NCBI GenBank assembly: GCA_944349915.1
Contig: CALVNU010000034.1
Coordinates: forward strand, 1 to 8,198
Source of the DNA: an uncultured Clostridia bacterium
Lineage (GTDB): Bacteria; Bacillota; Clostridia; Christensenellales; UBA1242
DNA length: 8,198 bases
Reading direction: 5' to 3'
Shown here: positions 1 through 5,036 of the stretch, piece after piece
How positions within the stretch are numbered: the first letter of the stretch is position 1
How the letters are laid out: every line of letters starts with the position of its first letter
Translations under genes and position numbers: made by a program
The notes under the pieces: generated by a model
Seen by the model: only the letters and a program-made list of their open reading frames with translations
What the model was told of the DNA's origin: nothing
Databases searched by the model: none

Positions 1-10
1 TAGGACAACG

Positions 11-48
11 AAGAGAGAAGTCCAATCCAAGCTTCTCTCTTTTTGTTT
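11..48 (+). terminator. Intrinsic terminator of a gene beyond the left edge
   Basis: The arm at 11-20 (AAGAGAGAAG) pairs perfectly with 32-41 (CTTCTCTCTT) across an 11-nt loop, and a T-rich tail (TTTTGTTTT) follows. This is the usual shape of a Rho-independent terminator reading rightward. No gene for it is visible, so it probably ends a + strand gene off the window. Its T tract overlaps the -35 box of promoter P1. Confidence 0.6.
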
Positions 49-78
49 TGAAATATGAAAGTTATATGATATAATAAT
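24..78 (+). repeat. Promoter-bearing direct repeat, copy 1
   Basis: The segment from AATCCAA through TTTTGTTTTGAAA to TATGATATAAT matches 343-396 with a one-base length difference in the T run and substitutions in the spacer. Both copies carry the same -35 and extended -10. The hairpin partner sequence just upstream (AAGAGAGAAG) exists only for copy 1, so copy 2 has no comparable terminator. Confidence 0.6.
48..75 (+). promoter_or_regulatory. Promoter P1, sigma-A type with extended -10, no gene directly behind it
   Basis: The -35 box TTGAAA (48-53) is followed by a 16-bp spacer and TATAAT (70-75), preceded by TG as an extended -10 (TGATATAAT). Transcription would start near 82. There is no reading frame of note downstream; repeat element A begins at 123 and a stable hairpin ends at 217. 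The product would therefore be a short non-coding transcript of roughly 140 nt, or a leader running on toward 423. The whole segment 24-78 is a diverged copy of 343-396, which holds promoter P2. Confidence 0.6.
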
Positions 79-122
79 TATATAAGACAAGTTAATTTAT
101 CTTAATTCTTAACTTAATATAA

Positions 123-179
123 CCAACTCCAATAAATACTTGCAGTCGGTTCGGATGCTTTATCACTTGTCGCACCAAA
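123..179. repeat. Interspersed repeat element A (57 bp)
   Basis: This matches 1430-1486 (element B) without gaps; the core 138-179, starting ACTTGCAGTCGGTTCGGAT and ending CTTGTCGCACCAAA, differs at only 2 of 42 positions. An AATTCT 19 bp upstream is found at the same spacing in both copies. The function is unknown. The core does not fold into a simple palindrome and shows no clean integron attC boxes. In copy A its inner decamer 148-157 is exactly complementary to 188-197 just downstream, a feature copy B lacks. It lies between promoter P1 and a hairpin with no open reading frame between. Confidence 0.75.
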
Positions 180-217
180 CAAAAATAATCCGAACCGATA
201 GGCGAGGATTATTTTTG
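180..217 (+). terminator. Perfect 12-bp hairpin, possible terminator or attenuator
   Basis: The arm CAAAAATAATCC (180-191) is the exact reverse complement of GGATTATTTTTG (206-217), with a 14-nt loop. The downstream strand is T-rich but does not start with a clean T run, so termination is plausible rather than certain. The right arm sequence is repeated exactly at 268-279 and could pair with the same left arm. The left arm also overlaps the 188-197 segment, which can instead pair with 148-157 inside element A, so two mutually exclusive folds exist. Confidence 0.45.
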
Positions 218-340
218 TCTGTACTTTTATTTCTTATTTTTTCGCTTTTCACTTTTCTTATAATTTCGGATTATTTTTGAAATAAGAAATAAGAAAGAAA
301 AAAGAAAAGTTGTAAGGCATTAAAAGATAATCTCTAAATT
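218..340. repeat. Low-complexity pyrimidine/purine tract with long inverted repeats
   Basis: A TC-rich stretch is followed by an AG-rich stretch. TTATTTCTTATTT (227-239) pairs exactly with 280-292, and ACTTTTCTT (251-259) with 302-310. No coding frame or promoter is convincing here. It may act as a transcription barrier between the P1 transcript and P2, but the composition alone could produce these matches. Confidence 0.4.
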
Positions 341-342
341 CA

Positions 343-396
343 AATCCAAATTTCTCTCTTTTGTTTTGAAACTTGATAATTGTATGATATAATTGT
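343..396 (+). repeat. Promoter-bearing direct repeat, copy 2
   Basis: This is the second copy of the segment at 24-78, from AATCCAAATTTCTCTC to TGATATAAT. It carries promoter P2 for the metallopeptidase-like gene. The two copies lie 319 bp apart, which suggests duplication of a promoter module rather than chance similarity. Confidence 0.6.
366..393 (+). promoter_or_regulatory. Promoter P2 of the DUF4932-like gene
   Basis: TTGAAA (366-371), a 16-bp spacer, and extended -10 TGATATAAT with TATAAT at 388-393. The predicted start near 400 leaves a leader of about 23 nt, which contains the Shine-Dalgarno AGAGG (408-412), 10 nt before the ATG at 423. The geometry is the same as P1. Confidence 0.7.
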
Positions 397-422
397 TTTA
401 CAGTTAAAGAGGTAAATTTAAT

Positions 423-1406
423 ATGAAAGTTATTGTTGATAAAAGAACTGAATTTATAGGTATAATTTTGATGTTAAGCAAATATAATCAAAAATATGAA
501 TTTTTAAAAAATGCCTATTCAAATGAAGAATATATTAATGATATAATGCAATGGTTTAATAAATACAAAAATGACGAATTTATTAAATTGACTAATAAAA
601 TCATAGACAAATATGAAAATTTTAATTATACGACACCTCTTGATTTAGTTTTGAGGTATTTTGATACAAATTTCAATCCTGTTGAAAGTGCTGATAAACC
701 CGAATATTTTGATATATTAAATGGAAGATTGATACAAGAATTTTTACATGAACTTCCTAGTTTTGCGAATAGAACAAAATTCGAAGAGTTCTACAAAAAC
801 CATTCTGATTTTTATAATATGTGCATTAATTTTCAACAGAAATATTTGCAAGAACTTCCTTTGAATATTGAACAATATTTTTTAAATTTTTATGGCACAG
901 ACAAATCTCCAAATGTGCGTTGCAACTTGCTGTTAACAAATAGTTGTCGCGGTGGTTTTGGTGTAGGAATTAATGGCATATTATATCCTTCATTAATTGT
1001 GGATTTTAAAGGCGAAAAACAATTTCCTTGCTCATTTACATTTTTATTTCATGAAATGAGCCATCCTGTTATCAACCCATTAACAGATAAATATTTAAAA
1101 GGAAATGTAGAAACAAAATTAGAAATTCAGCATTACGGAAAAATTAAATCAATTATCAACGACTCCATAATTCGTGCGGCTGAAATTATTTTATGCAAAC
1201 ATATGCAGTGCTCCACTGAATTTATTGAAAGAAAAATAAATATGGAAAAAGCCCAAGGGTTTGAGCATATCGAAAAAGTTGTTGCTTGCCTTGAAAATTA
1301 TTCAAGCCATCGAGAAAAATATCCAAACATAGAATCCTTTTACCCAACATTGCTTGATACTGTGGTTGATCAAATAAAATCTCATGATGAAGAATTAAAC
1401 AAGTAA
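423..1406 (+). CDS. DUF4932-type putative zinc metallopeptidase (HExxH)
   Basis: A 327-residue protein. The N-terminus (VDKRTEFIGIILMLSKY) resembles the VDPRxELxxIIxxLAxY opening that I recall for DUF4932 proteins. A HEMSH motif at residues 210-214 is followed by PVINPLTDKY, close to the family's HExxHxxVNPLxxKY; this is the gluzincin-type zinc site. D247 in NDSIIRA stands where I would expect the third ligand, usually Glu, four residues before RA. Family substrate and role are not established to my knowledge. There is no signal peptide, lipobox or membrane segment, so the protein is probably cytoplasmic, whereas I recall relatives as often exported. The start is fixed by AGAGG 10 nt upstream and promoter P2. 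It is a single-gene unit, convergent with yhaO-yhaN and flanked by repeat elements, which suggests acquired cargo. Family assignment is from motif recognition only. Confidence 0.75.
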   Translation: MKVIVDKRTEFIGIILMLSKYNQKYEFLKNAYSNEEYINDIMQWFNKYKNDEFIKLTNKIIDKYENFNYTTPLDLVLRYFDTNFNPVESADKPEYFDILNGRLIQEFLHELPSFANRTKFEEFYKNHSDFYNMCINFQQKYLQELPLNIEQYFLNFYGTDKSPNVRCNLLLTNSCRGGFGVGINGILYPSLIVDFKGEKQFPCSFTFLFHEMSHPVINPLTDKYLKGNVETKLEIQHYGKIKSIINDSIIRAAEIILCKHMQCSTEFIERKINMEKAQGFEHIEKVVACLENYSSHREKYPNIESFYPTLLDTVVDQIKSHDEELNK

Positions 1407-1429
1407 AGTGAATTCTCAGTCGCACATAG

Positions 1430-1486
1430 CCAACACCAACTTTGACTTGTAGTCGGTTCGGATACTTTATCACTTGTCGCACCAAA
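1430..1486. repeat. Interspersed repeat element B (57 bp)
   Basis: This is the second copy of element A (123-179), here 23 bp after the stop of the DUF4932-like gene. An AATTCT (1411-1416) lies at the same 19-bp offset as in copy A. In this copy AACTTTG (1438-1444) and CAAAGTT (1483-1489) form a 7-bp inverted repeat at its edges, absent from A. Its last bases are also the first bases of the tandem duplication beginning at 1480. Confidence 0.75.
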
Positions 1487-1494
1487 GTTAAACC

Positions 1495-1517
1495 CTGCGT
1501 GAAAAACGCAGTTTTTT
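1495..1517 (+). terminator. Intrinsic terminator after the DUF4932-like gene, copy 1
   Basis: CTGCGT (1495-1500), loop GAAAA, ACGCAG (1506-1511), then six T. This is a perfect 6-bp stem with a U tract, reading rightward 89 bp past the stop at 1406. The reverse strand has no T tract, so it works in one direction. It would end the P2 transcript, and it is the best-preserved of three copies. Confidence 0.7.
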
Positions 1518-1541
1518 ATTTGTCAAACCCAAACATGAAAT

Positions 1542-1610
1542 TGGGAGTCGAACCCAAGGGTTCACGGGGTCCCCAAAAATGTGTAAACATTTTAGGGGTA
1601 AGGGCTTCCA
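1542..1610 (+). ncRNA. Candidate structured RNA domain, copy 1 (three-helix junction)
   Basis: Three helices nest without leftover gaps. P1 pairs TGGGAGTC (1542-1549) with GGCTTCCA (1603-1610), 8 bp with two G-U pairs. P2 is GAACC/GGTTC (1550-1563) with a CAAG loop. P3 is CCCC plus AAAAATGT against ACATTTTA plus GGGG (1571-1598), 12 pairs with one mismatch, capped by GTAA, a GNRA-type loop. Seven bases join P2 to P3 and four join P3 to P1. The second copy keeps the same fold. A terminator hairpin follows at 1633. No known RNA family is recognised. It could also act as a DNA hairpin rather than an RNA. Confidence 0.45.
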
Positions 1611-1632
1611 CCACCAGCACCAAAGTTAAACC

Positions 1633-1655
1633 CTGCGTGAAAAATGCAGTTTTTT
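1633..1655 (+). terminator. Terminator hairpin, copy 2 (3' of structured domain 1)
   Basis: CTGCGT (1633-1638), loop GAAAA, ATGCAG (1644-1649), six T. The single C-to-T change relative to copy 1 turns a G-C pair into G-U, so the stem is kept. It lies 22 bp after the first three-helix domain and would give that domain a defined 3' end. Confidence 0.6.
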
Positions 1656-1681
1656 ATTTGTCAAACCTAATACATGAAAAT

Positions 1682-1751
1682 TGGGAGTCGAATCCATCGG
1701 GTTCGCGCCCCCCCAAAAAATGCGCAAGCATTTTAGGGGTAAAGGCTCCCA
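1682..1751 (+). ncRNA. Candidate structured RNA domain, copy 2
   Basis: It has the same three helices as 1542-1610. P1 is TGGGAGTC (1682-1689) with GGCTCCCA (1744-1751), where a G-U of copy 1 is G-C here. P2 is GAATC with GGTTC (1690-1704), where a C-G is now U-G. P3 (1711-1739) has ATGC-GCAA-GCAT at its tip, against ATGT-GTAA-ACAT in copy 1: a two-sided U-A to C-G change with the GNRA loop preserved. The P2-P3 joining bases are GCGCCC instead of ACGGGGT, so that linker is free to vary. Two copies are few, but the pattern favours selection on structure. Confidence 0.45.
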
Positions 1752-1765
1752 CCACCAGCACCACC

Positions 1766-2050
1766 AGCCCAAGCGCTGGACGACTTATTAGTTTAAAACA
1801 AAGCAAATTTTTAGCACTTGAACCATAATTATACTTCTTTAAAATAAAGAGTTATATCGTTTTTTGTTGTAAAGTACAATTTTATGTAAAAAATTGCAAT
1901 TTTTGTGTTTTTATATAGAAAAATGGCAAAAAAAACTTGGTCAAAAAACAACGCTAACAATAGCCTGCGTGAAAAACACAGTTTTTTTATTTTGTCAATA
2001 CCCTTTCAAAAAAAGATTCACAAAAAAAGAGGTTTTTTACAGAAAGATTT
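1766..2050. other. Non-coding, very AT-rich stretch between convergent transcription units
   Basis: After the tandem repeat comes a small hairpin CCAGC/GCTGG in the CAGCCCAAGCGCTGG segment, then about 180 bp of AT-rich sequence with no credible coding frame. ATACTTCTTTA (1831-1841) pairs with TAAAGAGTTAT (1845-1855) with one mismatch and one wobble, followed by T6 from 1860, so a weak + strand terminator is possible. The interval separates the + strand accessory genes from the 3' end of yhaN on the - strand. No convincing - strand terminator for yhaN is visible. Confidence 0.4.
1965..1988 (+). terminator. Decayed terminator hairpin, copy 3
   Basis: CCTGCGTGAAAAACACAG followed by seven T and TTTGTCAA matches the same block of the tandem unit (1494-1525 and 1632-1663). 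One arm reads ACACAG instead of ACGCAG, giving a C-A mismatch in the stem, so it is likely weaker. Only this block, not the three-helix domain, is present here, 205 bp past the end of the tandem repeat. Confidence 0.5.
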
Positions 2051-2296
2051 TTAGATAGCTCTTGCATTACTGCAAGAAAAATAAATCACTTGATAATCTT
2101 TTGACAACAATTTTATAACTTCTTTTGCCAAAGCAAAATTTTTATCGTCAAGATTGACAAAACTGTCATCTAAAATCACGCAAGGCTTTTCTTTTTTATA
2201 TATTTTATCAAGCAGGCTAAATCTTTGGCAAATCACAACCAAATCTTGATAGCCTTGACTTAAATATTCAATATGTTTTAATCCTTGACTTGTCAT
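2051..2296 (-). pseudogene. yhaN: Detached C-terminal fragment of YhaN-like ATPase
   Basis: 81 codons from the first in-frame ATG. They hold the ABC-type signature LSQGYQD (residues 12-18), Walker B PCVILDDSF (38-46, with acidic D43 and D44) and a D-loop VNLDD (47-51), ending IIYFSC-like as YFSCSNARAI. These are the parts the upstream 458-codon frame lacks. It lies in the same frame, 36 nt after that frame's TAA. There is no good Shine-Dalgarno before the ATG and no promoter, so independent translation is doubtful. Together the pieces are one SbcC/Rad50-like gene broken near its 3' end. A functional two-piece ATPase is a less likely alternative. Confidence 0.75.
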
Positions 2297-2332
2297 GACC
2301 CATTGGTATAATACACTGTATATAGAAATTTG

Positions 2333-3709
2333 TTAGACATTTGAAAATTTTTCAAAAATGCTGTTAAACTTTTCATTTAAAGGAGTAACAAATCTTTCGC
2401 TCACATTTTCTCTTGCGGTTTTTAAAAAATCCATTGTCATCTTTAAAATTTCAATTTTTTTGAGCCCTTCCTCTTTTTCCTCTTTATCTTTGTTATATTT
2501 TGTAAGAGCAAGCGTAAGTTCCTCTTGACTAGCCTCAATCCCGCTTGTCAAATTTGCAATTTGTGCATTATACACTGCCACCTGTTGTTCAAGTTGCAAC
2601 TTCTTTTGATACAGTTCTTCATCTTTGTCTTCGTTTGCTTTAGGTAGTTCTAAAAGCACTTGTCTAATGCTCTCGATTTCTTTTTTCAAGCCCTCTATCT
2701 TATTCAAATTTTTAGACTCTTTTCTGCTTAATCTTATTATCAAAAGCCCTGTCCCTATTGCAACAGAAGGCAAACCTATGCCTAGAGCGATTGCTATAGA
2801 CAAAACATTACAAGCAAACAGCACAACAAAAAGCAGACCAATAAAAATAAATAAAGTTGAAAAAATATAATAGAAATTTTTTGATTTATCAACAGGCTTC
2901 TGTAAAAGTTCGCTCAATTGCAAGTTTTTGCTGTTCAAGTTTTGTTGAAGTTGATTTCTTTTTTCTATTATTCTGCGATTATCCCGTTCTTTTTCCTTAT
3001 AATCATCAAAAAACTTGTCAAACGCCTGTTTTTCTTCCACTTTTGGTTGACTTTCTTGCATAATAACGCGAATGGTTTCTTTAGATTGATTTATGTCTTG
3101 CTCAAGTTTTTCTATGTAAGATTCAAGTTGTTTTAATTCTGCCTCTTTTGGTTGATTTGCAACAATCTCTTTTCTGTTTTTTTCAAGCAATTTTAATGCA
3201 GATTCTGTTTTTTCACCATCATTTTTGTATTTTTCAATTCCAGCAAGATTTGCAACCACCTCGTCTGTCGTTGAAGAAGATAAATCATTTTGTCCAAAAA
3301 ATGCAGAAATAGAAAAAGTTTCTTTTCCTACACCAAAAAGTTCTTCTCCAATGTTGGAAGAAAACTTGTTGCTAACCTTGCCTAAAAGCAAATCTACAAG
3401 TTGAAATTTGTCTTCTTCTGGAGTTTTTCCAAAAGTTCTAAAAATTTGATATCTCTCTTCTCCAACTTGGAAGATAATGTTACCGCCAAACAGCCCGCCC
3501 TGCCAAGGCTGGAATTTTGAGCGTTCTGCTTCAAAGTCTTTTTTTCTCCCCTTTGCCTCAAGGCCATAAAACATAGCCTTAATAAAAGCAGACAGCGTGC
3601 TTTTCCCCCAGCCGTTATTATGGATTTGTTGATTTAATCCACTTGAAAAAACAAGGTCAAAATTGGATATTTTGCCAAAATTTTCAACATGAAGTTTTTC
3701 AATTTTCAT
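2333..3709 (-). CDS. yhaN: YhaN/SbcC-like ATPase, N-terminal part, prematurely stopped
   Basis: 458 codons of a Rad50/SbcC-like ATPase that partners the YhaO/SbcD nuclease in DNA end processing. Visible parts: N-terminal FGKISNFDL; P-loop NNGWGKSTL (31-39), where the usual first Gly is His30; Q-loop residue Q140 in FFGQNDL; coiled coil about 165-275; a hydrophobic hairpin of two membrane-like segments (about 279-325), which I recall as typical of YhaN but not SbcC; a second coiled coil 330-435; then ERFVTPLNEKFNSIFEKF. A TAA at 2333-2335 ends it before the signature and Walker B motifs, which lie in the fragment at 2051-2296. Without them ATP hydrolysis is not expected. Its ATG overlaps the yhaO stop by ATGA (3706-3709), and AAGGAGATGAT (3718-3728) inside yhaO is a near-perfect ribosome binding site, so the pair is translationally coupled. 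Confidence 0.8.
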   Translation of the reverse strand: MKIEKLHVENFGKISNFDLVFSSGLNQQIHNNGWGKSTLSAFIKAMFYGLEAKGRKKDFEAERSKFQPWQGGLFGGNIIFQVGEERYQIFRTFGKTPEEDKFQLVDLLLGKVSNKFSSNIGEELFGVGKETFSISAFFGQNDLSSSTTDEVVANLAGIEKYKNDGEKTESALKLLEKNRKEIVANQPKEAELKQLESYIEKLEQDINQSKETIRVIMQESQPKVEEKQAFDKFFDDYKEKERDNRRIIEKRNQLQQNLNSKNLQLSELLQKPVDKSKNFYYIFSTLFIFIGLLFVVLFACNVLSIAIALGIGLPSVAIGTGLLIIRLSRKESKNLNKIEGLKKEIESIRQVLLELPKANEDKDEELYQKKLQLEQQVAVYNAQIANLTSGIEASQEELTLALTKYNKDKEEKEEGLKKIEILKMTMDFLKTARENVSERFVTPLNEKFNSIFEKFSNV

Positions 3710-4716
3710 AGCGACAAATCATCTCCTTTAAGTGCTTCTATGCCAATCGTTAAAATTTTATTTTTTACATCTTCATCAAGATTTGCCTGCTCCACAAGTT
3801 TGATAAATTCCGCTTTAAAAGAGAGTGGCTCATTTTTATATTTTTCAATGTTTATTTTCACCTTTGTTTTATCAACAATTTCAATATAAAAAGCATAAAA
3901 CAAACCAACTTCTTTTGATAGATGCATATTTTCATCTTCGCTATAATAACCGCTAATCACCATTCTTATAAGATTTTCTGTGTTTTTGTTTATAATATTG
4001 CCAATTTTTTCCACCCTATCCACAGTATTTTCTGGAACGGTTATTTCAAAAATTTTAAATTGTCTTTGCTTTAATGGTTGAAAGTTAAAGTTGATTTTAT
4101 CTTCGCAATCAACCATAACAAAGCCTTTCTCGCCACACTCGTCAAAGCCATTTGGAAAGAGACAGCCACTATAGCACATTTTGCTTTTTTGATAAACGCC
4201 CTTCCAAAAACTATGTTCGTGCCCTAAAGCAATATAATCAAAAGGTTTGGAAACATATTTATCAAGTTCGATATAGTCATTATCGTTTTTGTTGAAAATT
4301 TCTCCGTGCATTAGAAGGATATTCTTTTTGTTATAGTCAAAACCTTGATAATCAAGGCTTTTAGCCCAAAAATCAACATTTTCTGTGCGAAAAACATTGT
4401 TTGTTTCATCTAGAATATAAAAATTGTTTGGCAAAGTGTCAAAATTGATTTTGTCATCGTGGTTGCCATTTATATACAAAACTGGACGCGCAAACTTTTC
4501 AACTTCTTTAAAAAACGCCCTTTTGATTTTTTGGGTTACAAAATTTGAGTGAAAAAGGTCGCCACAAATAAGCACCACATCACAATCGGTTTGAAAAAGA
4601 ACTGGCAAAGCAGAAAGATGCTCATAAGAAAGTTGCCTTTGTTGTTTAATGGGCAACCTAACATTTTTTGCCCCCAAGTGTAAGTCTGCTGTATGTAAAA
4701 TTTTTCTTACTATCAT
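3706..4716 (-). CDS. yhaO: YhaO/SbcD-family metallophosphoesterase (Mre11-like nuclease)
   Basis: 336 residues with the full calcineurin-like metallophosphoesterase set: D11 and H13 in HTADLHLG, D53 in CGDLFH, N85-H86-D87 in GNHD, H137 in MHGE, and H166/H168 in GHEH. These are the two-metal ligands and catalytic His of Mre11/SbcD nucleases. The C-terminal third (after about 200) is the usual capping and partner-binding part. In Bacillota, YhaO works with the ATPase YhaN on DNA ends; here that partner follows directly with a 4-nt ATGA overlap. SbcD is the alternative name, but the YhaN-type partner with a membrane-like hairpin favours YhaO. It is somewhat shorter than the roughly 400-residue Bacillus protein. 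No Shine-Dalgarno precedes the ATG, and the promoter places the mRNA start at or next to it. All active-site residues are present, so it appears intact although its partner is broken. Confidence 0.85.
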   Translation of the reverse strand: MIVRKILHTADLHLGAKNVRLPIKQQRQLSYEHLSALPVLFQTDCDVVLICGDLFHSNFVTQKIKRAFFKEVEKFARPVLYINGNHDDKINFDTLPNNFYILDETNNVFRTENVDFWAKSLDYQGFDYNKKNILLMHGEIFNKNDNDYIELDKYVSKPFDYIALGHEHSFWKGVYQKSKMCYSGCLFPNGFDECGEKGFVMVDCEDKINFNFQPLKQRQFKIFEITVPENTVDRVEKIGNIINKNTENLIRMVISGYYSEDENMHLSKEVGLFYAFYIEIVDKTKVKINIEKYKNEPLSFKAEFIKLVEQANLDEDVKNKILTIGIEALKGDDLSL

Positions 4717-4722
4717 AGACTT

Positions 4723-4750
4723 ATTATATCATATTAAAACAAAAAAACAA
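4723..4750 (-). promoter_or_regulatory. Promoter of yhaO-yhaN, extended -10
   Basis: Reading leftward: -35-like TTGTTT (4750-4745), 16-bp spacer, TATAAT (4728-4723) preceded by TGA, giving TGATATAAT. The predicted transcription start, about 7 nt on, coincides with the A of the yhaO ATG at 4716, implying a leaderless or nearly leaderless mRNA. The -35 is weak, so the extended -10 probably carries recognition. Confidence 0.6.
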
Positions 4751-4848
4751 AAAGGTTTTTATAAACAAAAAAAGACAGAATTTGTGCATTAACTGCAATA
4801 AACGGCGCAAACGAAAGATTATTTGTAATTTTTCTTACTTCGTTTAAT

Positions 4849-4906
4849 AAAAAAGCCCAAAACCAGTCATTTAGGATTGCTTTACTCCTGGCTTTGAGCG
4901 TTTTTT
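4849..4906. terminator. Two-way intrinsic terminator between the adhesin gene and yhaO
   Basis: AAAAAAGCCCAAAACCAG (4849-4866) pairs with CTGGCTTTGAGC (4888-4899) plus TTTTTT (4901-4906), with two mismatches and a bulge. A-run on one side and T-run on the other give a T tract in both directions. On the - strand it lies about 130 nt past the stop of the putative adhesin gene (5037) and about 100 nt before the yhaO promoter, which separates the two units. Confidence 0.5.
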
Positions 4907-4931
4907 GAGCCTTGTATTGCTTATCTTTCTG

Positions 4932-4957
4932 CAGTGTGTTAATTTGCCGACACACTG
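4932..4957. repeat. Perfect 8-bp inverted repeat
   Basis: CAGTGTGT (4932-4939) and ACACACTG (4950-4957) are separated by 10 bp (TAATTTGCCG). No T run follows on either strand, so it is not a standard terminator. The loop's AATTTGCC is also complementary to GGCAAATT at 5006-5013, giving an alternative pairing. It lies in the gap 4734-5036, which otherwise holds only the two-way terminator and the yhaO promoter. It could be an operator or a transcript-stabilising hairpin. Confidence 0.4.
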
Positions 4958-5036
4958 GTCTTGTTGATAGTGTTTAAATTTTGCCGATTTTATAATCAAA
5001 CTAAAGGCAAATTGCGTTGCTCAATTTATTTTACTC

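Larger units (their letters stand above)
1480..1758 (+). repeat. Tandem duplication of a 138/141-bp non-coding unit
   Basis: The unit at 1480-1617 is repeated at 1618-1758. By eye the two are close to 90% identical, with three single-base insertions in the second copy. Each unit runs CACCAAAGTTAAACC, a small terminator hairpin, a spacer with ACATGAAA, a three-helix domain, then CCACCACCAG. Substitutions cluster in one junction segment, while paired positions are kept or compensated. A reading frame crosses the whole repeat, but its peptide is just the translated repeat and has no ribosome binding site. The bases after the second copy begin CACCACCAG again, then diverge. Confidence 0.85.

Noticed and set aside
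1430..1493. Integron attC site (GTTAAAC at 1487-1493 resembles a GTTRRRY core)
   Set aside because: No matching RYYYAAC box at the left end, the boxes do not pair as in attC, and copy A lacks the GTT core. No integrase is in the window.
1541..1705. tRNA T-arm-like sequence on the - strand (GGGTTCGACTCCC)
   Set aside because: The T-arm-like stem holds only in copy 1. There are no D and anticodon arms and no CCA after the acceptor-like strand.
1480..1758. CRISPR array
   Set aside because: Only two units, tandem without unique spacers, and no cas genes.
1442..1828. A 128-codon + strand frame across the tandem repeat
   Set aside because: Its peptide is only the repeat unit translated twice. 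It runs through two terminator hairpins and has no ribosome binding site.
2305..2330. Small palindrome ATACACTGTAT near the yhaN stop, as an insertion scar or operator
   Set aside because: Arms of only 5 bp, no flanking target duplication, and AT-rich context makes chance likely.
4734..4955. 73-codon - strand frame upstream of yhaO
   Set aside because: It overlaps the two-way terminator and the yhaO promoter, has no Shine-Dalgarno, and resembles nothing I know.
4961..4996. + strand promoter with TATAAT at 4991-4996
   Set aside because: The only -35-like sequence (TTGTTG, 4961-4966) is 24 bp away and no extended -10 is present.
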